DNA from: Dendrolimus kikuchii
Taxonomy: Eukaryota > Arthropoda > Insecta > Lepidoptera > Lasiocampidae
DNA length: 64,000 bases
NCBI GenBank assembly: GCA_019925095.2
Contig: CM034402.1
Location: 5,033,501-5,097,500, forward strand
Direction of reading: 5' to 3'
In this document: positions 21,223 to 30,821 of the stretch, piece after piece
Layout of the letters: each line of letters starts with the position of its first letter
Numbering within the stretch: position 1 is the first letter of the stretch
The notes under the pieces: generated by a model
Seen by the model: only the letters and a program-made list of their open reading frames with translations
Told to the model about the DNA's origin: nothing
Databases searched by the model: none
Position numbers and translations under genes: made by a program

Positions 21223-21464
21223 GATGAAAATATTTAAATCTGTAATTATATGTTTAGGTGTAAAATAAAATATAATATATAGACTAATGTAGCTATTTCT
21301 TAACGGCGTTATTTTTAAAGCTATAAATATGACGCATTTGGCCACAGTTAATAATTATAACATTATCGTACGTAAAGCCCAGGCATAAGATAGCCACCCA
21401 ACATACGTAAGTAAATACGCTTTCAACATTTCTTATCGATGTAAATACTTTGTAAATCTTATTA

Positions 21465-21640
21465 TACAGGTGAATTTGTCACTTGGGCCTTTACAGTACC
21501 AAATCCTGAACTATACGAAATAGCGAAAAACACTGAAAAGAGTTTAGAGGCCGATTTTGATGAAAACCAAAGTGGTATATATTTTTGAAAAATCGATTAC
21601 CCTTGTCACGAATCGAATCGGCTGATTTCGCTCTAATTGA
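21465..21640 (+). mobile_element. GAATATTTCAAG-family repeat, copy 3
   Basis: CTATACGAAATAGCGAAAAAC, GAGGCCGATTTTGATGAAAAC and TTACCCTTGTCACGAATC match 14075-14255. It gives the empty version of the site at 14927. Confidence 0.65.
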
Positions 21641-21771
21641 TTATAGTTTTGTGTTGCTAAGGCCAGTATGATTACCATGTCGTAATCCTTGGGATCGAAC
21701 AGAGAAATGAGTCTCAATGCAACCGATATTTACCTATTGATTGATAGGGTTTTATTTTTCTTTTTTAAAAG

Positions 21772-22058
21772 AAGATGGCAACTGGAGGGTCCGAACCAAC
21801 TCTGAAATAGAAGACCTCATGTCCGAGACCAACATAACTGGGGAGATAAAATTTCACCGTCTCCGCTGGCTCGGTCATGTAGAGCGGATGGAGGACGATC
21901 GGGGAGTGAAGAAAGCATACTTGGGGCAACCAGTCGGTCGACGACCGGTTGATCGTCCCAAGTATCGATGGAAGGATAGAGTGGAAGCTGACCTGACAAG
22001 CCCACAATTGGCAAGACACTGCGCAGGACAGAGGAAAGAGGCGTGCTCTCGTTGTTAG
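21772..22058 (+). pseudogene. RTE-like LINE ORF fragment, second family
   Basis: The frame EDGNWRVRTNSEIEDLMSE ... FHRLRWLGHVERMEDDRGV then KKAYLGQPVGRRPVDRPKYR runs uninterrupted to a stop. It is the post-RT C-terminal region of an RTE-like protein, distinct from the (TATG)n-tailed family (GRRP-RPK-RW--- instead of SRGRPRHTFHDQ). A second copy is cut at the left window edge (1-105, - strand). It has no start of its own. Confidence 0.75.
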
Positions 22059-22779
22059 TTAGTTAGATTGATTGAGTAAAATATGTGCGTTCGAATTAAT
22101 CTTAATTTATAAATGCCTAATAAACATTTCAATATTAGACACAATAAGTTACAGTCAAACGACCAGCGCAATTTAATGTTTAATTAATGTAAGGAAAATA
22201 CAAACATTATGTTCAAAATCAACCCTTTCAGCAGGAGCGTAGCTACCGCTGTATCAGTCGTATCCGTGATATGGGGCCCCCAGGCTTAAGGGGCCTCGAA
22301 AGTGTATAAGCAAAAATTCCTAAAATTTTGTCCACAATCTTTTATGGATTAATACATTTTTGATAATAACTGCTGGGCCAACAGCAACGACTATCAGACT
22401 TGTCATTATTGTCTATATAGGCAGGCCTAGAAAAACTGAAATAGGCCTCGGCTATGAATAGCTTAATAAGCTTGCCGAAAAAAAGCGAGAAAAATGTATC
22501 TTTGATTTGAACATTAGTCTAACTTAGTTCCTAGGAGCATTAAGTATAAGTAATAACTCATAATCAATATATAATTATGTTAATTCCATTCGAGCATTTT
22601 TTGATTTTTTTATAAAAACCTTTACCCTTCTTTTGGGCCCCCTAACACATTTTGAAACAGGTCCGGTCTAAGGCAACGCCAGTGCCTTTCATTTAGTTTA
22701 CCGTTTGACATTCCTTCACAGAAATTGATTCTTAAATACTGCACTATGATTTGGTATGGATATGTTTATTTTTCAAAAC
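22059..22779. other. No recognised gene
   Basis: A GC-richer phrase ATATGGGGCCCCCAGGC near 22270 and CTTTTGGGCCCCCTAAC near 22630 may be two ends of one diverged repeat in opposite orientation. Nothing else. Confidence 0.4.
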
Positions 22780-22940
22780 CAGCCAAGATTTCTGACAATG
22801 TTAATAGATTTTTCAAAAATTAATGATACCACTTTAGTTTTTGTCAAAATCGACCTCGAGATTCATTTGAGTGCTTTTCGCTATTTCGTATTGATTAGAA
22901 TTTGGCCCTGAACGCGCACTTGAAATATTCATCGTGTATA
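22780..22940 (-). mobile_element. GAATATTTCAAG-family repeat, copy 4
   Basis: Reverse-strand copy: AATGATACCACTTTAGTTTT, GTCAAAATCGACCTCGAG, GCTATTTCGTATTG and ACTTGAAATATTCATCG correspond to the + copies. Confidence 0.65.
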
Positions 22941-23535
22941 TTGATTAAACCCTTAATGAGCTCCGGGCGTTACATAACAAATTTCCATTATTTTCATCAC
23001 AAAAGCGTATCATAAATCAACGAGCCACTGAATGTTGACATCTTTTTTATTAACAATAGGCGACCAGTGCTGCCATCTTTTGTGTTGAACGGTTATCGCC
23101 GTGGAATTCGGCTTAACGTTGAGCCAAACTCCTTTATACTTAAGATTCTCGTTAAAGATACAAGTACTTGGGAAATTAAGAATTTAGAAATGGCTTTATT
23201 TGTAAGAAATTTTGTATTTAAGCCACCTTTGTGGTCGAGGGATAGTTAATGTAGAATTTTGAAACCAAGATCCACAGTTGTTTGAATTGTAAGGATCCAG
23301 GAGTTGTTTGTAACAAATAAATCGACAGATAAACATACATATCATATATATTCCCTAAGTAAGTCACAATTTTGGTAAAGGTAGTAACATAAAAGACGAC
23401 TTTAGGCCTAATTCCAGACCATAATATAAATATGTAAGTAATAGAAATTATGAACAAGTAATTTACTACGATACAAGTAATCAGGGACAGGGCAGGGCTT
23501 CTAAACTAAAAACTTAAACCAATAGTAAGAAATCT
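22941..23535. other. No recognised gene
   Basis: A 60-codon frame at 23067-23249 is preceded by no promoter-like or splice features and matches no family I know. The rest is AT-rich. Confidence 0.4.
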
Positions 23536-23539
23536 AATA

Positions 23540-23759
23540 CTTTATATTATATCTATCTGTATAACTAAAAATGAATCGAGCAAATTTATGTACGCGCATA
23601 ACTTGAGAATAACTTTACCGATTTTTATGAAACTTTTTGTGTGTTTGAGAGGGTCCTCAGATGGCTTAGATTCACAATTGGAACCGGTTGGTGGCGCTGG
23701 AATCGGGCCATAGATTTTTATTATTTCAGGGTAGGACAACGTATGGCTGGGACCGCTAG
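23540..23759 (+). mobile_element. GGTTGGTGGCGCTG repeat with Helitron-like 3' end
   Basis: Passes ACGCGCATAACTTGAGAATA, CTTTTTGTGTGTTTGAGAGG, CTTAGATTCACAATTGGAAC and GGTTGGTGGCGCTGGAATCG and ends GACCGCTAGT. The same order is at 39660-39869. It is non-coding. Confidence 0.65.
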
Positions 23760-24482
23760 TATTGTATAAAAATGTTAAGTGACTTTGATTTTTGTTTTAT
23801 CGCGAGACCCTTATTGTTTTACGCTAACCAACCTATAGTTTTAGTTGAGTCTGGGATTAAACAAGTTGATAAGTAAATCAAATAAGGCTTGGCTTAAAGA
23901 TCTGTGGTTCCAGATCTCAAAATCAAATAAATAAAAGATGATGAGTAAACAAAATTTTTAAACATACAAAATTTCAAAAACCTGTTCTTTTTTTTCTCCT
24001 CTTAAGCTTTAAAATTACGAGCTATTTTAATTCAAAACATAGTGTAAAGTTTAAACGTGTTTTAAGATTAAATTTTCCCACCAATTTAACTTTGTTTAAA
24101 TTAAACAATTTCGCGTTATACCAAATACACAAACTACTGAGCTGTTGATGAGCATGACTAGCGACATCTGTTGTCACGAACTCAGAAACTAGTCGCGCCT
24201 TGAGATGAGTAATTAAACTTTGTAATTGGTTCGAGCTTGCAACCGACTCGAAACGCGAATAAAGGATGTGCCTTTATTAACTTAGTCTCCAACGTTACAA
24301 ATATATGGTTTAAAATAATCTCGTAGACAATGCTTTATTATTTTATAAGAAATATCTATAATATCTATACATACATAATATAATAAAACTGTAGAGGTCG
24401 AATTTGTGTACAATGAAAAAAAAATGCTATAAACGGAGCCAGGATGTAAAAAGTGAAATAGAACTAATTTAGGATTTTCCAA
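23760..24482. other. No recognised gene
   Basis: AT-rich DNA with a poly-T/C run near 23990. No supported features. Confidence 0.5.
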
Positions 24483-24560
24483 ATTTTTGTTTGTCTATTT
24501 GTCTGTCTGTTTGTACGGGCTATGTCCGAAACGACTTGACCGATTTAAATGTATACTAAT
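24483..24560 (+). mobile_element. Partial Helitron-like repeat (GTACGGGCTATGTCCG)
   Basis: TTTGTCTATTTGTCTGTCTG then TTTGTACGGGCTATGTCCG and ACGACTTGACCGATTT is the 5' portion of the family whose 3' end appears at 16135-16294. Truncated. Confidence 0.4.
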
Positions 24561-24789
24561 ACAATGAATTTAAAAATGTAAAAATGATCATGGCTGACTT
24601 ACCCGTCGAATTTAGGGAAAACATTACACCAAAAAATTGCAAAAATAATCTTAAAATACACTTTTTAAACCTAATCTAATGTTAAAATTGTTAAATGCTT
24701 CAGAGGTAGATATCCATAGCACTAATATATACTCCAGAGGTTTTCTATGTAAATCATTTTGTTGGTTTGTTAAATAAATACATTTTAAA

Positions 24790-25209
24790 AAATTGTGTGT
24801 GTGTAGAAGTAACACTTGGGATAATTCGCGACCCGTGTGTAGGATTCACCAGATCGAGGGTGGCACCAGCATGCCCAGTCAGAACTGGTGCCATGCTGTT
24901 GCCACCCCCGGTTAGGGATACCCACTAAAACCCCTGGGTGTTCCGTCCTTCGCCTTATGCCAGGGCTACGGGTATATGACCTAGCCTCTCCGCAGCCCTG
25001 GCAGGCGTGGGCCCCCCTCACGAGGCCTCTTCCATTGCCGGGGGACTCATCCCCCGGCATCATCATGCTCTCTAGGCGTGGGGCGGTCTGTAACGCGCCC
25101 CACGGGAGGAGAGATGAGCGCGCGCGGAACACTCGCGCTCTCATCTCGACGGCATGTGCGGGTGAGTGAGAACCCCTATACCCCAAGGGGCCCCACCCGC
25201 GCCGCCCGC
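24790..25209 (-). other. 3' UTR of the R1-clade LINE
   Basis: About 420 bp between the ORF2 stop and the (AC)n-rich junction. It holds two strong stem-loops (24859-24906 and 25036-25059), candidates for the RNA structure that the element's own reverse transcriptase recognises when priming at the target. No long poly-A; the junction reads ACACACACAATTTTTTAAAA. Confidence 0.7.
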
Positions 25210-28200
25210 TTACGGTGGCCGAAGGTCGAAATCCGCCCTCCGGCGTCGGCGCGTCCTCCTTTGGCGGGAGCGGAGCAAGGACGTCCGCTCACGCTCCCGC
25301 TCCGCCTCCTCCTTCGCAAGCATAACGCGCTCGCAAAAGGAGGAGACGGCGTCCCATCCGGTTGGGCTCCCGACCATGGTGCGTACCACGGCCGGGAGCG
25401 AGAGGTCAAATCCGGTGAGGGCGACGAGGTCTCGGCGCTGCTCTGTCCAGGCTGGACACTCCTGGAGTGTGTGCAGCGCCGTATCCTCGTCGCCGATGTC
25501 GCAATGATGGCACCCTGACGTCGGCTCACGGCCTATGCGACACAGGTACCTCCCAAAGCAGCCATGCCCCGAGAGGACCTGTGTCAGACGAAACGTCAGG
25601 GTGCCATGTCTACGTGTTGTCCAGTCTTGCAGGACGGGCCTCACCGCTTCAATGGTGGCGAGGCCCGCGCTGGGGTGTCTAAGGCGTTCTTCCCAGACCA
25701 CCATGGCAACGTCGCGGAGCTCCGACCGGCAGGCCTCAGTCTCCTGAGGCGCCGGTCTCGTGCCCCTCGCCAGGGCCTCCTTGCGCCACTGATAAAGCGA
25801 CGCGAGGACCCTGGCTTCGAGGTCCCATGGTGGGGATCCGGCGAGTAGCGAGGCCGCTTCGAAGGACACCGTACGGTATCCCCTTATCGCCCTGACGGCC
25901 AGTACTCGCTGCGCTTGCCGCAGCAAGACTATATTTCTGGCCGTCAGGCGGTCTGCCCATACGGGGGCCCCGTATAGGGCCATAGACCGCACGATTCCTT
26001 CGAAGAGTTTTCGGCAAGTGGCTTCGGGCCCCCCAATGTTGGGCAGCAGGCGCGAAAGCGCTCCCGCTGCCCTTTTGAGCTTGGGGGCTAATTGCCTAAA
26101 ATGTGCCGAAAAGTCCCATCGGCTATCGAGGACCAATCCCAGATACTTCATAGTTTCCCCGATGCCGATGCGGACACCTCCTACGACGATATTAGAATCT
26201 GGAGGTGGTCGATTTCGAGGACCGTGAAAGATCACGGCCTCGGTCTTCTGCAGAGCCACCTCCAGACCAAGTCGCCGAATCCTGCCTACAATTTGTGACA
26301 CCCCAGCCGTGCCCAGGATGCACGCCTGCCTATGGGTCCTCCCGTTGGCGGCGATCAACGTGTCATCTGCATAGCAGATGACGCTGACGCCCGGGAGGAC
26401 CCTACATCGCAATGTCCAGTCGTATGCGATGTTCCACAGCAGAGGGCCTAATACCGATCCCTGTGGAACACCGCATACCATGGCTCGTCGACTCCACCCT
26501 GCGTGGACCGGGTAGATGACGGCTCTGTCCTCTAAATATGCCCCGACTATTTGACGGAGGTAGGTCGGCACCCGGAAGTACCGGAGTGCCTCCCTGACAC
26601 ACGCCCAGGGCAAGGTATTAAATGCGTTGGCGATGTCGAGTGACACCGCCAACAAGACCTCGCCCCGGGAAACTGCGTCCTCCGCCAGGCTTCTCAAACG
26701 CATGATGGCATCTAATGTGGAGCGCCCTGAGCGGAAACCAAACTGATTGTCCGCCAGATCCGGCCCAGTCGTCGTCATATGCTGGACGAGGCGGTCCGCG
26801 ATGATCCTTTCGAAGAGTTTACCAACCTCGTCCAGCAATACAATGGGCCGGTAGGCGGACGGTGAGTCCGCTGGGCGCCCCTCCTTCCTTAGGAGGACAA
26901 GTTTTCCTGTTCTCCACCTTTTCGGGAACCTTCCTTGAGCCAAACATGCGTTGAAAAGCCGCAACAGTCGGGGCTCCAGGGCGTCGTGGGACAGAACCCA
27001 CGCACGCCCCGGTATGCCGTCAAGGCCGGGGGCGGTGTTTTTGGCTTTCAGCCGTAACATCGCAGCCCCCAACTCCACCCGGTCCACAGTGGGCACAGGG
27101 TCTCCGTCCGCGCTGGTCTCCGCATCAGGCGGGGCCATGGCAGGAGGCGAATGCTCAGCCCTAGAGGGGAACAGAGCGCCGACCATGTCATACACTAGGT
27201 CCCTGGAGAGAGACTCAGTCAGCGGGGGCGCCCAGGCGCGGAGCTTGTTCCGCGCCATTTTAAAAGGGCGCCCCCATGGGTCTGCATTTAAACTGACCAA
27301 GAGCTCCCCCCAGGCCTGTGACTTTGCTTCGCGAATTGCGACTTGGAAGTCGCGTCTGGCGCTCCTGTATCCCTCGTACAGGCGAGCTGCTACGGCCGCT
27401 GCGTCTGCTCCGCGACGACGCCGTCTACAATACCTGGTGTACTGGCGGTGTGCTAGGTTGCACGCCCTACGCAACGTTTCAAGCGCCGGGCTCCACCAGT
27501 ACACCTGGCGGGAATGCCGAAATCGGCCCCTCCTGGGCATCGCCGCATCACAAACGCTTGTGACGAGCGACCGTAGATCCTCTGCCTCCTGCTCGACCTG
27601 GGGAGGTTCCGTACCGGGCCCTGATGACCACGTCGCTACTATCAGGGCCTCCCGGAATAGCTCCCGATCTAATTTCCTTAGTGCCCAGCGCGGACAATCT
27701 CCTACCGGGGGCTCTAGGGACGGGGGTTCAGAGTTTCGGGTGGAGACACTGAACCGGATATACCGGTGGTCGGAAAGCGTCTCCACCCTCTCCAGGACTC
27801 TCCAGTCCCTCACACGGCGCGCCAGTGCAGGGGTGGCAAACGTCAGGTCTACAATTGAGCCACCCTGCTGGCGCACACACGTATGTACGGAGCCCCGGTT
27901 TAGAATAACGAGACCCTGTGTGATGGCCCATTCTTCCAATGTCTCGCCTCGCGCACAGGTACTCGGAGAACCCCAAGCCGTGGACTTGGCGTTGAAGTCC
28001 CCGAGCACGAGTACGGGGCGAGAGCGATTACGGGCCACCACTGTGCCCACATCCTCCAGCCAACCCTCAAAGTCGACGAGCCGACGATTCGGGGAGAAAT
28101 AGGTGGCGATTGCCATCAACTCTCCGATTGTGGCCGCCACATAGCCGCAACCCCTTATAACGTCAGTAAGGGGTGGGCATGAGGCGGCGGTCCGGACAAT

Positions 28201-28374
28201 TATGGCCACCGAGCCATCGAGGTCCCCCGCCCAATCATCCCTGGGGGGGACGTAGTATGGCTCGGCGACCACACCAATTCCAATTGACCACTGCGCCATG
28301 GTCTGCATCAGCAGGTCTTGAGCCGCGGCGCAGTGGTTCAGGTTTCCTTGTACCACTAGGATGGAGGTAGCCAT
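25210..28374 (-). CDS. R1-clade LINE ORF2: endonuclease/reverse transcriptase, 1054 aa
   Basis: The protein nicks the target DNA and copies the element RNA in place (target-primed reverse transcription). Visible domains: an APE-type endonuclease at residues 1-215 with N11 of QGNLNH, catalytic E38 in VAEPYY, GDFNA at 125-129, DLTFAT at 176-181 and SDH at 201-203. A reverse transcriptase follows at roughly 470-770, with YRPIVLLDEVGKLFERI, FGFRSGRSTLDAI, LAVSLDIANAFNTLPW, GVPQGSVLGPLLWNI and YADD at 668-671. A C-terminal finger C955-X2-C958-X9-H968-X4-C973 comes next. The length is normal for the R1 clade and all key residues are present. The ATG at 28374 begins directly at the conserved N-terminus, 8 nt after the ORF1 stop. 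High GC relative to flanks. Antisense open frames over this region are shadows. Confidence 0.97.
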   Translation of the reverse strand: MATSILVVQGNLNHCAAAQDLLMQTMAQWSIGIGVVAEPYYVPPRDDWAGDLDGSVAIIVRTAASCPPLTDVIRGCGYVAATIGELMAIATYFSPNRRLVDFEGWLEDVGTVVARNRSRPVLVLGDFNAKSTAWGSPSTCARGETLEEWAITQGLVILNRGSVHTCVRQQGGSIVDLTFATPALARRVRDWRVLERVETLSDHRYIRFSVSTRNSEPPSLEPPVGDCPRWALRKLDRELFREALIVATWSSGPGTEPPQVEQEAEDLRSLVTSVCDAAMPRRGRFRHSRQVYWWSPALETLRRACNLAHRQYTRYCRRRRRGADAAAVAARLYEGYRSARRDFQVAIREAKSQAWGELLVSLNADPWGRPFKMARNKLRAWAPPLTESLSRDLVYDMVGALFPSRAEHSPPAMAPPDAETSADGDPVPTVDRVELGAAMLRLKAKNTAPGLDGIPGRAWVLSHDALEPRLLRLFNACLAQGRFPKRWRTGKLVLLRKEGRPADSPSAYRPIVLLDEVGKLFERIIADRLVQHMTTTGPDLADNQFGFRSGRSTLDAIMRLRSLAEDAVSRGEVLLAVSLDIANAFNTLPWACVREALRYFRVPTYLRQIVGAYLEDRAVIYPVHAGWSRRAMVCGVPQGSVLGPLLWNIAYDWTLRCRVLPGVSVICYADDTLIAANGRTHRQACILGTAGVSQIVGRIRRLGLEVALQKTEAVIFHGPRNRPPPDSNIVVGGVRIGIGETMKYLGLVLDSRWDFSAHFRQLAPKLKRAAGALSRLLPNIGGPEATCRKLFEGIVRSMALYGAPVWADRLTARNIVLLRQAQRVLAVRAIRGYRTVSFEAASLLAGSPPWDLEARVLASLYQWRKEALARGTRPAPQETEACRSELRDVAMVVWEERLRHPSAGLATIEAVRPVLQDWTTRRHGTLTFRLTQVLSGHGCFGRYLCRIGREPTSGCHHCDIGDEDTALHTLQECPAWTEQRRDLVALTGFDLSLPAVVRTMVGSPTGWDAVSSFCERVMLAKEEAERERERTSLLRSRQRRTRRRRRADFDLRPP

Positions 28375-28382
28375 TGGGACGA

Positions 28383-30821
28383 TTACTCCTCCATCCTAGA
28401 AGCGTCGACTGGCTCCGGCCCCGCAGGTTGCGTCAGTGGGGGGGGTTCCTGGATCTTGAACCCCTCGGCCGGAGCCTTCTTTTTATTTTTCCCTCCTCCT
28501 CTTTTCTTCTTTTTCTTCTTACGAAGCGCCTGTTGCGTCTCCTCCTGGTCTTTAGTATCGGTCGTGGTAGTGATGGCGGTGGTGGTAGTGGGGGGGACCG
28601 CGCTTTTTCGCGCGGCCGGTACTCCCCTGCACATCCAGTGCCCCGCCGCCTTGCCCGCCGCTGCGCAGATGCTGCAGTGCGGCGGACTTGAGCACGTAGC
28701 GGCGAGGTGCCCGGGTTGACCGCAGCGGTAACAATCCTGGCTGCGGTCCACAGGGGAGGAGCAGGTGCAGGCGACATGCCCCGCAACTAGGCAGCGCCAG
28801 CACCGCTCTGACCGGTTCGGAAGGATCTTTATTCCCGCCGAAGCCCAGCCCACCATCAATGTTTGGTCCTTCAGTTTCTTGGCCGCCGCCACTGGGCAGG
28901 ATACTATAACGTAGCCCAGTTTGTCCGGCCCCAGACGCATCGCGCTAGAGCTGAATCGCTCCGGCCGATGGTCGGTGACCCGGGCGACGGCGGCCATGAC
29001 CTCATTTGCCGTGGTAAAGTCGTCCAGGCCCGATATACGCACATTAACGCATTTCTCGGGCCTGGAGACCCTCACCTCCTCCTCGGAGAGGACACTCTTC
29101 AGTTTAGCAGCGAGGGCATCTGCCTTCTCGAAGTTGTCTCTCCCCGGAAGGAGGAGCATCCGCGCACCCGTGCGAGCTGTCTTTAATTTGAGACCAGCGA
29201 TTCCCAAGTCGCCGAGTCTGATACTGGACTTGGCCTTGGCCATCACGTCCGCGTAAGAGAGGCCCTTCTCCACGGCTGCAGGCAACAGGGTGAGCACTAC
29301 AGCCGTGGCGTTGGGCTCCTTTAGTCGCGGACCATGGGCAGCAGCAGGCTTCGACGGCTTGGGCCGCGGCTTCGGCGTTGGTGCCTTGTTGGCAGAGTTG
29401 GTTTTGGCCGGTGGCTTCCCTTTTTTCTTTTTGCGGGCGACCACCGACCAGCCCTCTTCTAATGCTTGAGCCTGTGTCCTGGGTGCAGGCACGGGTGGAA
29501 CGGCCACTTTCTGTGCCACCGACCCCTTCGACCCTCGCCCTCTTCCTTTTGAGGGGGGAAGTGGTGGAAAATCGGCGGCTGAGGAATCTTCGATTCTTCT
29601 CCCGGATGTTGCAGGGGACTGCGTACTGGCCCGCCGGGCGTCTGCTGTTAACGGTGGGCGAACTCGCTTCTCCGGGAGAAGCCTGTCGTCTAAAGCCGCC
29701 AACTTTGCGTCCACCATCTTCCCTATAGAAAGGGTGAGGTGGCGCAGAAGCTCCTCCTGGGTGAGCTGCTGTCCTGCCGGAAGGGAGGTTTGCGGCTGCG
29801 GCCTTGTCTGGAGTTTTGGAGGAGGTGGTGGTGGCGGTGGCGGAGGGTCGTGACGGGCACGGGTGATCTCAGCCCTAAGACCCGCCATTTCTGCCCGCAT
29901 CTCCTTGACCTCATTTTCGAGGCGCCGATTCGCTGCCTCAAGACGTCTTATCTCCTGTGACTCGGTCCGGCCTCGCAGAACCTCGAAAGCATCGCTGATG
30001 ATGCCGACCGAGTCATTTAGAGATTTGACGAACGTCCCTTTCAAGCCCCGGGGGACTTTCGCCACATGGCGTATAACCCCCAAGGCGTTACGGACGTCCG
30101 TCTCAATTGCATGGGCCGTCTTGGCCCCTGCTTCATCTGTTATTGACCCTGAGTGGCCCAGAAGCTCAGGCGCCTGCCGAGCGATACGCGCCTCCTCCGC
30201 GGCTCTAATCAGCTCGGTGGCGCGAACTTCATGGTCTTCCAACTCAGGGTTGCGGCTCCTTGCCGCCTGGAGGACAGCCTCCTTTGCCCTGGCCAGGCTC
30301 ACGGACGCGTCGCTAGTTCCCTCCGCAGGTGGGGACACTCTGCGGGGGGCCTTGGATACGTGGCTCTCTTCTCCGCTTGATGCGGGAGGGTTTTTGGGTC
30401 CGTGGTACGGCGCTGGCCTTAGCCTCTTCTTTCGAAGGCGCCAGTTCGACGGTTCCGAGAATTTCTCTCGCTCAGAACCGGAGCGTGAGCGCGATCGAGA
30501 GCGGGACCGGATGGAGAACACTGAGGCGTTTGAGTCCGATTCCTCAGTTCCTCTACCCACAGTCCCGCTCGCAGCGCAGCTCATGGCTGATGTTCTGCCA
30601 CTTGTTCTGCTGCTACTGCGGGTAAACACTGCTTCTCCGCCCATCTCGGGCACTCTAGTTTTGGACAGACTCCAAGTCGAGCGTAAAATCGCCCCCCCCC
30701 CAGAATACGATGGGGGGCTTCTGCAAGGGCCATAGGTTCCGGCCACAGGGTGGGATTCGCCCTCCTCTCTCGAAGAGGATCGACCCACCTGGGGTAGTGC
30801 TTCTTTATTTTGCGCTTCCAT
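28383..30821 (-). CDS. R1-clade LINE ORF1: gag-like RNA-binding protein, 812 aa
   Basis: ORF1 proteins of R1-clade LINEs bind the element RNA and carry it to the target. The N-terminal ~120 residues are serine/basic-rich with an RS run (RSRSRSRSRSGSE). Residues of about 270-325 form a probable coiled coil (EIRRLEAANRRLENEVKEMR), followed by a proline tract of ten residues. The C-terminal part carries three zinc knuckles: C674-X2-C-X4-H-X4-C687, C697-X2-C-X4-H-X4-C710 and an atypical C716-X2-C-X8-H-X2-C731. It ends with a lysine-rich stretch and DASRMEE. The first in-frame ATG at 30821 is used; a later start is possible because the first ~100 residues look less constrained. Confidence 0.93.
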   Translation of the reverse strand: MEAQNKEALPQVGRSSSREEGESHPVAGTYGPCRSPPSYSGGGAILRSTWSLSKTRVPEMGGEAVFTRSSSRTSGRTSAMSCAASGTVGRGTEESDSNASVFSIRSRSRSRSRSGSEREKFSEPSNWRLRKKRLRPAPYHGPKNPPASSGEESHVSKAPRRVSPPAEGTSDASVSLARAKEAVLQAARSRNPELEDHEVRATELIRAAEEARIARQAPELLGHSGSITDEAGAKTAHAIETDVRNALGVIRHVAKVPRGLKGTFVKSLNDSVGIISDAFEVLRGRTESQEIRRLEAANRRLENEVKEMRAEMAGLRAEITRARHDPPPPPPPPPPKLQTRPQPQTSLPAGQQLTQEELLRHLTLSIGKMVDAKLAALDDRLLPEKRVRPPLTADARRASTQSPATSGRRIEDSSAADFPPLPPSKGRGRGSKGSVAQKVAVPPVPAPRTQAQALEEGWSVVARKKKKGKPPAKTNSANKAPTPKPRPKPSKPAAAHGPRLKEPNATAVVLTLLPAAVEKGLSYADVMAKAKSSIRLGDLGIAGLKLKTARTGARMLLLPGRDNFEKADALAAKLKSVLSEEEVRVSRPEKCVNVRISGLDDFTTANEVMAAVARVTDHRPERFSSSAMRLGPDKLGYVIVSCPVAAAKKLKDQTLMVGWASAGIKILPNRSERCWRCLVAGHVACTCSSPVDRSQDCYRCGQPGHLAATCSSPPHCSICAAAGKAAGHWMCRGVPAARKSAVPPTTTTAITTTTDTKDQEETQQALRKKKKKKRGGGKNKKKAPAEGFKIQEPPPLTQPAGPEPVDASRMEE

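Noticed and set aside
26951..28102. 383-codon open frame on the + strand
   Set aside because: It is antisense to ORF2 of the LINE, an effect of high GC; the - strand frame has clear catalytic motifs and this one has none.
29863..30735. 290-codon open frame on the + strand
   Set aside because: Antisense shadow of ORF1.
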